Of a DNA stretch of 9,220 nt, positions 5,043 through 9,220 are shown piece by piece (the first letter of the stretch is position 1; each line of letters begins with the position of its first letter). The notes below the pieces were generated by a model. The model saw only the letters and a program-made list of their open reading frames with translations, was not told where the DNA came from and ran no database searches. Position numbers and translations under genes: made by a program. The stretch comes from Phycisphaerae bacterium (GTDB lineage Bacteria; Planctomycetota; Phycisphaerae; UBA1845; UTPLA1): contig JAJDEC010000067.1 of the NCBI GenBank assembly GCA_029259995.1, positions 1 through 9,220 of the forward strand, read 5' to 3'.

Positions 5043-7408
5043 GCGAGTTCCCACGTAGAACATTCCTGAAGGTACTGGGCACGACGGGCGCGAGCGCTTG
5101 CGGTATTTCCGCCTTCAGCTGCGACGACAAGGCCGAGGCCGAGCGGATCCTGAATGCACAGACGGAATCTCCGATGCCCACGGACCTGACATGGGGCAAA
5201 GCGCCCTGTCGATACTGCGGCACGGGCTGCGGCGTCGAAGTCGGCGTGCACAAGGGCAAGGCCGTCGCCGTTCGCGGCGATGAAGCGAGCCCCGTCAACA
5301 AGGGACTGCTCTGCGTCAAGGGATATCACTTGCCGGGCATGCTCTACGGCAATGATCGGCTGCTGTATCCGCAATTGCGCCAGGCGGACGGCTCACTCAA
5401 GCGAATTGGCTGGGATGAGGCCATCGCCCTGATCGCGCAGAAATTCCAGGAGACGCTCGACGAGCACGGTCCCGAGGCCGTCGCGATGTACGGATCCGGC
5501 CAATGGACGATCTTCGACGGTTACGCGGCGCTGAAGTGGGTCAAAGGCGGGCTCAAGAGCAACAACCTCGATCCGAATGCGCGATTGTGCATGGCGAGCG
5601 CCGTGATGGGATTCATGACGCAGTTCCAGAGCGACGAGCCGATGGGCTGTTACGACGACTACGACATCGCGGACGACTTCGTCTTCTGGGGCCACAACAT
5701 CGCCGAAATGCATCCGGTTCTGTTCAGCCGCATCCTGGAAAACAAGCGGAAGAATCCCGGCGTGCGCCTGATCGATCTCGCCACGCGACGCACGCCGACA
5801 AGCGAATACGCCGACATGTACGTCGAATTCCGGCCCGGCAGCGATCTCGCGCTGGCCAACGGTATTCTCCACTGGCTCATCAAGAACGATCGCGTGGATC
5901 ATTCGTTCATCAAGGAAAACGTCGTCTTCAAGCGCGGCATCGAGGACGTGGAAAAAATCGGCTACGGCTGTTTCGGCGAGCAGGCCGAACGATACACGTT
6001 CAAGGATGAGCCGCGCGATTCATCGTTCGATGAGCTCGTCGAGTTCCTGAAGGACTACACGCCCGAACGCGTCAGCAAGATCAGCGGCGTGCCTGTCGCA
6101 CAGATCGAGGCCCTCGCCGAAATCTTCGGCCATCGCAAGCGTGGCGTTGTCAGCACGTGGTGCATGGGTGTCAACCAGCATTATCGCGGCACGTGGATGA
6201 ACAACCTGATTACCGACATTCATCTGATGACCGGGAAGATCTGTCGGCCGGGCAGCAATCCGTTCAGCATGACGGGCCAGCCTTCGGCCTGTGGAACGGT
6301 GCGCGAAGTCGGAACCCTGTCCAACCGTCTCCCGGCCGACATGGTTGTGACGAATCCGGAGCATCGCCAGATCGCCGAAAAAATCTGGAAACTGCCCGAC
6401 GGCACGATTCCCGCGAAGCCGGGTTATCACGCCGTTGACATGTTCCGTGCGCTGACGCGCGGTGACATCAAGACGATGTGGATTCAGACGACGAATCCCT
6501 GGGTCACGATGCCCAACCTGAATCGCTTCAAGCGCACGCCCGGCGACGGCCGCTTCGTCATCGTCAGTGACATTTATCCGACGCCGACGACGGACATGGC
6601 CGACTTGATCCTGCCCGCAGCCGCATGGATTGAACGCGAAGGCGCGTTCGGCAACTCTGAGCGGCGAACGCAGCAATGGGATCAACTCATTGATCCACCG
6701 GGCGAAGCGAAAGAGGACGCGTGGCAGATCGTCCAGGTCGCCAAGCGCATGGGGATGGGACACTTGTTTCCGTGGTCGGATGACGACTGGCACAAACCGA
6801 TGTTCGAAGAGTATCGCAGCTTCGGGCTCGGGCACGGCAAGGATCTTGCCGCGTACGATGATCTGCGCAAAACGCGCGGCCTTCGCTGGCCGGTCGTCGA
6901 CGGAAAGGAAACGGCGTATCGGTATACGGGCGGGCACGATCCGTACGTCAAAGACGGTCGCCCCGTCCACTTCTACAAGGCCAAGGGCTACGGCGAAAAG
7001 GCCGCCGTCTGGCTGCGCCCCTATCACAAGCCGCCCGAAGAGCCTGATGGCGAGTATCCCTACTGGCTGTGCACGGGCCGCGTTCTGGAACATTGGCACA
7101 CGGGATCCATGACGCGCCGCGTGAAGGAACTCTCGCAGGCCGTTCCGAGCGCTTATGTGGAAATGAATCGCGCCGATGCGGCGGAACTCGGCGTGAAGTC
7201 GAAGGACTGGGTCCGCGTCGTGAGTCGTCGCGGTGAACTGAAAATTCGTGTTGAAGCGGGCGGCCGCGGTCAGCCGCCGCGAGGCAGCGTCTTCATCCCA
7301 TTCTTCGATGAGATGCTCCTGGTCAACAAGCTGACGCTGGACACAATGGACAATATCAGCAAGCAGCCAGACTACAAGAAATGCGCCGTCCGCGTGGAGA
7401 GAGTGTGA
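5039..7408 (+). CDS. napA: periplasmic nitrate reductase catalytic subunit (NapA-type Mo-bis-MGD)
   Basis: This 789-residue catalytic subunit reduces nitrate to nitrite in the periplasm (E. coli NapA is about 828). Export is by the Tat path: PRRTFLK at residues 5-11. The [4Fe-4S] cysteines are C57, C60, C64 (CRYCGTGC) and C92 (GLLCVKG), with the conserved Lys at 94. The Mo-ligand cysteine is C184 in NARLCMASAV, followed by DEPMGCYDDYD and FWGHNIAEMHP, which are NapA hallmarks. Further NapA landmarks are MGVNQHYRGTW, LMTGKICRPGSNPFS, TGQPSACGTVREVGT, NRLPADMVVTNP and IWKLPDGTIPAKPGYH. The C-terminal cofactor domain contains TGRVLEHWHTGSMTRR. Two cysteines in or after the signal hydrophobic stretch (C21, C28) raise the possibility of a Tat lipoprotein, but the lipobox is poor. 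The start overlaps the cupin stop (ATGA) and the stop overlaps the next start (TGATG). No NapD chaperone gene is seen in the window. An assimilatory Nas-type enzyme is less likely given the Tat signal and the NapB-like neighbour. Confidence 0.94.
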   Translation: MSEFPRRTFLKVLGTTGASACGISAFSCDDKAEAERILNAQTESPMPTDLTWGKAPCRYCGTGCGVEVGVHKGKAVAVRGDEASPVNKGLLCVKGYHLPGMLYGNDRLLYPQLRQADGSLKRIGWDEAIALIAQKFQETLDEHGPEAVAMYGSGQWTIFDGYAALKWVKGGLKSNNLDPNARLCMASAVMGFMTQFQSDEPMGCYDDYDIADDFVFWGHNIAEMHPVLFSRILENKRKNPGVRLIDLATRRTPTSEYADMYVEFRPGSDLALANGILHWLIKNDRVDHSFIKENVVFKRGIEDVEKIGYGCFGEQAERYTFKDEPRDSSFDELVEFLKDYTPERVSKISGVPVAQIEALAEIFGHRKRGVVSTWCMGVNQHYRGTWMNNLITDIHLMTGKICRPGSNPFSMTGQPSACGTVREVGTLSNRLPADMVVTNPEHRQIAEKIWKLPDGTIPAKPGYHAVDMFRALTRGDIKTMWIQTTNPWVTMPNLNRFKRTPGDGRFVIVSDIYPTPTTDMADLILPAAAWIEREGAFGNSERRTQQWDQLIDPPGEAKEDAWQIVQVAKRMGMGHLFPWSDDDWHKPMFEEYRSFGLGHGKDLAAYDDLRKTRGLRWPVVDGKETAYRYTGGHDPYVKDGRPVHFYKAKGYGEKAAVWLRPYHKPPEEPDGEYPYWLCTGRVLEHWHTGSMTRRVKELSQAVPSAYVEMNRADAAELGVKSKDWVRVVSRRGELKIRVEAGGRGQPPRGSVFIPFFDEMLLVNKLTLDTMDNISKQPDYKKCAVRVERV
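7396..7403 (+). promoter_or_regulatory. Shine-Dalgarno for the NapB-like cytochrome
   Basis: GGAGAGAG lies inside the end of napA, with its GGAG core 8 nt before the ATG at 7408. It favours this start over the upstream in-frame ATG at 7381, which would add nine Arg-rich residues before the signal peptide. Confidence 0.6.
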
Positions 7409-8016
7409 TGGCCCGATTGCGCAGTTTGAGCTCGTTTCGACTTACTCAGATCGCGATTGCCTGCCTGCTCGCGACGATGGCATGCAACGCCAATGATCCG
7501 GCCGCCTCTCCGCAGGCGAACGACGCGGGCGTCGGCACAGTCACGAAGACAGCAGCGACGGCTCGCGCCAAACGACGCGCCTACGACGGAGCCCCGCCGG
7601 TGATTCCGCACGGAGCCATGGGCGCCGAATGCACGAGTTGCCATACGCGCACGGGCATTCAATTCGGCAGCATGGGCTTCGCTCCGCCGATGCCGCATGT
7701 GTCGGATCCGGGCGGCATCGGCCAATTCGCCCGTTGCACCCAATGTCACGTGTATCAGAATGCGACGACGGTCTTTGTCGAAAACACATTCGACGGGCTC
7801 CGACAGGATCTGCGGCATGGAAAGAAGCAGCACGCATTGGCGCCGCCCGTCATTCCGCACAGCACATTCATGCGCGAGAACTGCGTCGCATGCCACACGG
7901 GGCCAGCGGCGCGCGAAGAGATTCGTTGTTCACATCCGGAGCGCATCCGTTGCGGCCAATGTCACGTGGCCGCCGTCACAAGCGATGTGTTTGCTCGAAC
8001 GGCCGACGCGCCATAG
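7408..8016 (+). CDS. tetraheme NapB-like cytochrome c (duplicated diheme module)
   Basis: This 202-residue exported c-type cytochrome is the likely electron donor to NapA. The N-terminus is a signal peptide (basic 2-11, hydrophobic about 12-25) ending in ATMAC, which is compatible with a lipoprotein at C26. Four heme sites are present: CTSCH (75-79), CTQCH (110-114), CVACH (159-163) and CGQCH (182-186). NapB normally has two. Each pair is preceded by the NapB signature APPVIPH (62-68 and 145-151), whose His is a distal heme ligand in NapB. Each also has a second His candidate (H97 in PPMPH, H176 in CSHPE) and ends in RC-x-QCHV. The protein is thus two NapB-like modules in tandem, the second shorter (23 versus 35 residues between heme sites). 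The start overlaps the napA stop by one base. I would not call it ordinary NapB, nor NapM or NapC, whose layouts differ. Confidence 0.88.
   Translation: MARLRSLSSFRLTQIAIACLLATMACNANDPAASPQANDAGVGTVTKTAATARAKRRAYDGAPPVIPHGAMGAECTSCHTRTGIQFGSMGFAPPMPHVSDPGGIGQFARCTQCHVYQNATTVFVENTFDGLRQDLRHGKKQHALAPPVIPHSTFMRENCVACHTGPAAREEIRCSHPERIRCGQCHVAAVTSDVFARTADAP
7591..7761 (+). repeat. NapB-like module 1
   Basis: Encodes residues 62-118: APPVIPH, CTSCH, PPMPHVSDP, RCTQCHVYQ. This copy is the closer to canonical NapB, including the PPMPH and CTQCHV-x-Q ending. Confidence 0.75.
7840..7977 (+). repeat. NapB-like module 2
   Basis: Encodes residues 145-190: APPVIPH, CVACHTGPAAR, CSHPE, RCGQCHV. The APPVIPH heptapeptide is identical to that of module 1, 83 residues earlier, but codons differ (for example CCG GTG against CCC GTC). 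The duplication is therefore not recent. Confidence 0.75.
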
Positions 8017-8492
8017 GTCCGCCCCGTCGGCCCATTCCCCGTGGCTTGATCGCCTGGCCCAATTCATGCGGCCCCCATCCGAAGACGCGCCCTCACGCGT
8101 CGGAATTCCGATCGCCGACTTACAATCGAAGCGTGGCTCCTTGAACTCCTGAGGCAATCTGCCGAATTGTGAATGGGGACTCCGACGGTGTTTCGACGGG
8201 GCCTCTGCCCACACCAGAATTCTGAAGATGATGGAATGATCTCGGGAAATGTCCCTGGCCAGGTTTGTGCATACTCACGTGGGTTTTCTGGCGGCGGCAG
8301 ACGAACGTCATCGGTGGCAATGCCTCCAGCACGACATCCGCGCTCCCATTGGCTGTCGCGATATGTCGCCAACGCAACGGGGCCTTCAAACGACGGCGCG
8401 CAAGTGTTAAGACGATTCGGGAAATCGGTAAACGGACGCGGCAGATTCGTGAACGAGGATCATGGTCGTGGCATCGCAGTTGACAGAGAGTC
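8017..8492. other. convergent intergenic region without recognisable gene
   Basis: The 476 bp between the ends of the NapB-like gene and the SCO-like gene show no reading frame with domain-like composition on either strand. A small frame at 8249-8410 (+, 53 codons) has no family features. There is one short hairpin at 8084-8101, followed by the palindrome CGGAATTCCG at 8101-8110. No rRNA, tRNA or mobile element was recognised. Confidence 0.45.
8084..8101. terminator. weak hairpin, possible operon end
   Basis: GACGCG-N6-CGCGTC forms a perfect six-pair stem 68 bp past the operon's last stop codon. It lacks a downstream T-run, so termination is only a guess from position. Confidence 0.2.
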
Positions 8493-9220
8493 TCAATCCG
8501 CTTCCTCGCTCACAAGCTGCTGAAGATGGTCCGCAACATCCGAATTGTCCCACATGATGACTCGATAGACTCGCGCGAGACGCCCTTGCCTGTCCACCAG
8601 AAGCAACTGGATGCCGTGAACCGTCACGCCGCCGTCATAGAATGTGACCGGCACCTGAAAATCACGAAACAACTGAACGGTGTCCTCCACTCTCGGGGCA
8701 AGCAGCATGACATTGCTGTACGACTGCATTCCGAGACCTGACGCGTAGGCATCGAGTATCGGTGCCGTATCCCACGCAGGATCGTATGTGACAAGCAGGA
8801 GCCGAACGTCTTCCGATTGCTGCCTCCGCTGAAGCAGCCTGCTCAATTCCCGAATCGACGACGCGACTCGATGGCACTTCCTGGGATTTGTGCATCGGGT
8901 ATAGAAAAAGGCAATCGCCATCGGCCGGCCGACGAGTTCCGACATTTGAAACTCCGCACCGTCGTTGCGTGTGACGACAAAGTCGAAGTTGAGCCCCTTT
9001 CGCTCGGCCGGCGGCCAGAATTCCGTCGAGAAGTCTGTGTCAATCGCCTCCGCATTGGTTTTGCCCTTCGGCGTCTCGTGCGCGTATTCCGTATCAGGGT
9101 CCGACGCCCCACTCGAAGTATGAGCGGTATCGACACAACAGGTTGCATCCGCAGAATTGGCGGGGCCATCGTCTGCCGCGATCTCGGCCCGGCATGCGAA
9201 ATGGAAACTCGTAAGGATCA
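8493..9220 (-). CDS. SCO-family copper/thiol protein (N-terminus cut by window edge)
   Basis: The frame is open from the right edge (first full codon at 9218) to TGA 8495-8493, giving 241 visible residues. It reads through the Met at 8945, which is not the real start: the frame before it gives FDFVVTRNDGAEFQMSELVG, the beginning of the SCO thioredoxin fold. Family features are FFYTRCTNPRKC (CX5C rather than the common CX3C; visible residues 109 and 115), TYDPAWDT (like the usual S-x-DP-x-x-DT) and VHGIQLLLVD, with the likely copper His at about 201. SCO proteins load copper or keep thiols reduced for cytochrome oxidase Cu-A, or in some bacteria nitrous oxide reductase. The first 60 or so visible residues are low in structure and contain a CC pair (DATCCVDT), probably a linker after a signal or lipoprotein region. 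It converges on the operon and may belong to a different unit to the right. Confidence 0.8.
   Translation of the reverse strand, partial: ILTSFHFACRAEIAADDGPANSADATCCVDTAHTSSGASDPDTEYAHETPKGKTNAEAIDTDFSTEFWPPAERKGLNFDFVVTRNDGAEFQMSELVGRPMAIAFFYTRCTNPRKCHRVASSIRELSRLLQRRQQSEDVRLLLVTYDPAWDTAPILDAYASGLGMQSYSNVMLLAPRVEDTVQLFRDFQVPVTFYDGGVTVHGIQLLLVDRQGRLARVYRVIMWDNSDVADHLQQLVSEEAD

Noticed and set aside
6020..7099. 359-codon minus-strand open frame
   Set aside because: Antisense of napA with shadow-type composition; the NapA motifs on the + strand are continuous across it.
8249..8410. 53-codon + frame in the convergent gap
   Set aside because: Weak SD, no family features, and composition like a random frame.
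1..9220. Search by eye for CRISPR arrays, tRNA, rRNA, insertion sequences and attachment sites
   Set aside because: No repeat-spacer pattern, transposase-like protein, terminal inverted repeats or RNA gene signature was seen on either strand.

Overview
The window is high in GC. Its core is one six-gene operon on the + strand (about 1004-8016) that looks like a complete quinol-to-nitrate/nitrite electron-transfer system. The order is Rieske [2Fe-2S] protein, cytochrome b (b6/subunit IV fusion), membrane-anchored octaheme cytochrome c of the hydroxylamine oxidoreductase (HAO) family, small cupin, NapA-type periplasmic nitrate reductase, and a NapB-like cytochrome c with four heme sites instead of two. 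Four of the five junctions are overlaps or short gaps (11-nt overlap, 15-nt gap, ATGA overlap, TGATG overlap). The fifth is a 60-nt gap holding a GC palindrome and a clear Shine-Dalgarno sequence.

Layout: 1-274 holds no convincing gene, apart from a possible 30-codon tail of an upstream gene and an AT-rich island. 275-616 (-) is a small conserved-type hypothetical protein with an SH3/KOW-like C-terminal domain, divergent from the operon. 617-1003 is the gap between the divergent genes and probably carries the operon promoter. 1004-8016 is the operon. 8017-8492 is a convergent gap with nothing coding that I can support. 8493-9220 (-) is an SCO-family copper chaperone/thioredoxin-fold protein, cut by the right edge of the window.

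How the genes may work together (inference): Rieske and cytochrome b oxidise quinol. No cytochrome c1 or f gene is present, so the anchored octaheme protein is the natural candidate for the c-type acceptor. NapA with its tetraheme partner reduces nitrate to nitrite in the periplasm. The octaheme HAO-like protein could take nitrite further (to NO, hydroxylamine or ammonium), or work oxidatively on hydroxylamine. NapC, NapG/H, NapD and NrfA/NrfH are all absent from the window. The bc-type module would therefore replace NapC as the quinol-oxidising entry point and make the pathway proton-translocating.

Organism: GC-rich coding, the HAO-like/bc/Nap gene combination and the type of small hypothetical protein suggest an environmental bacterium, possibly Planctomycetota or a neighbouring phylum. 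This is a weak inference, since the window has no rRNA or other phylogenetic marker.
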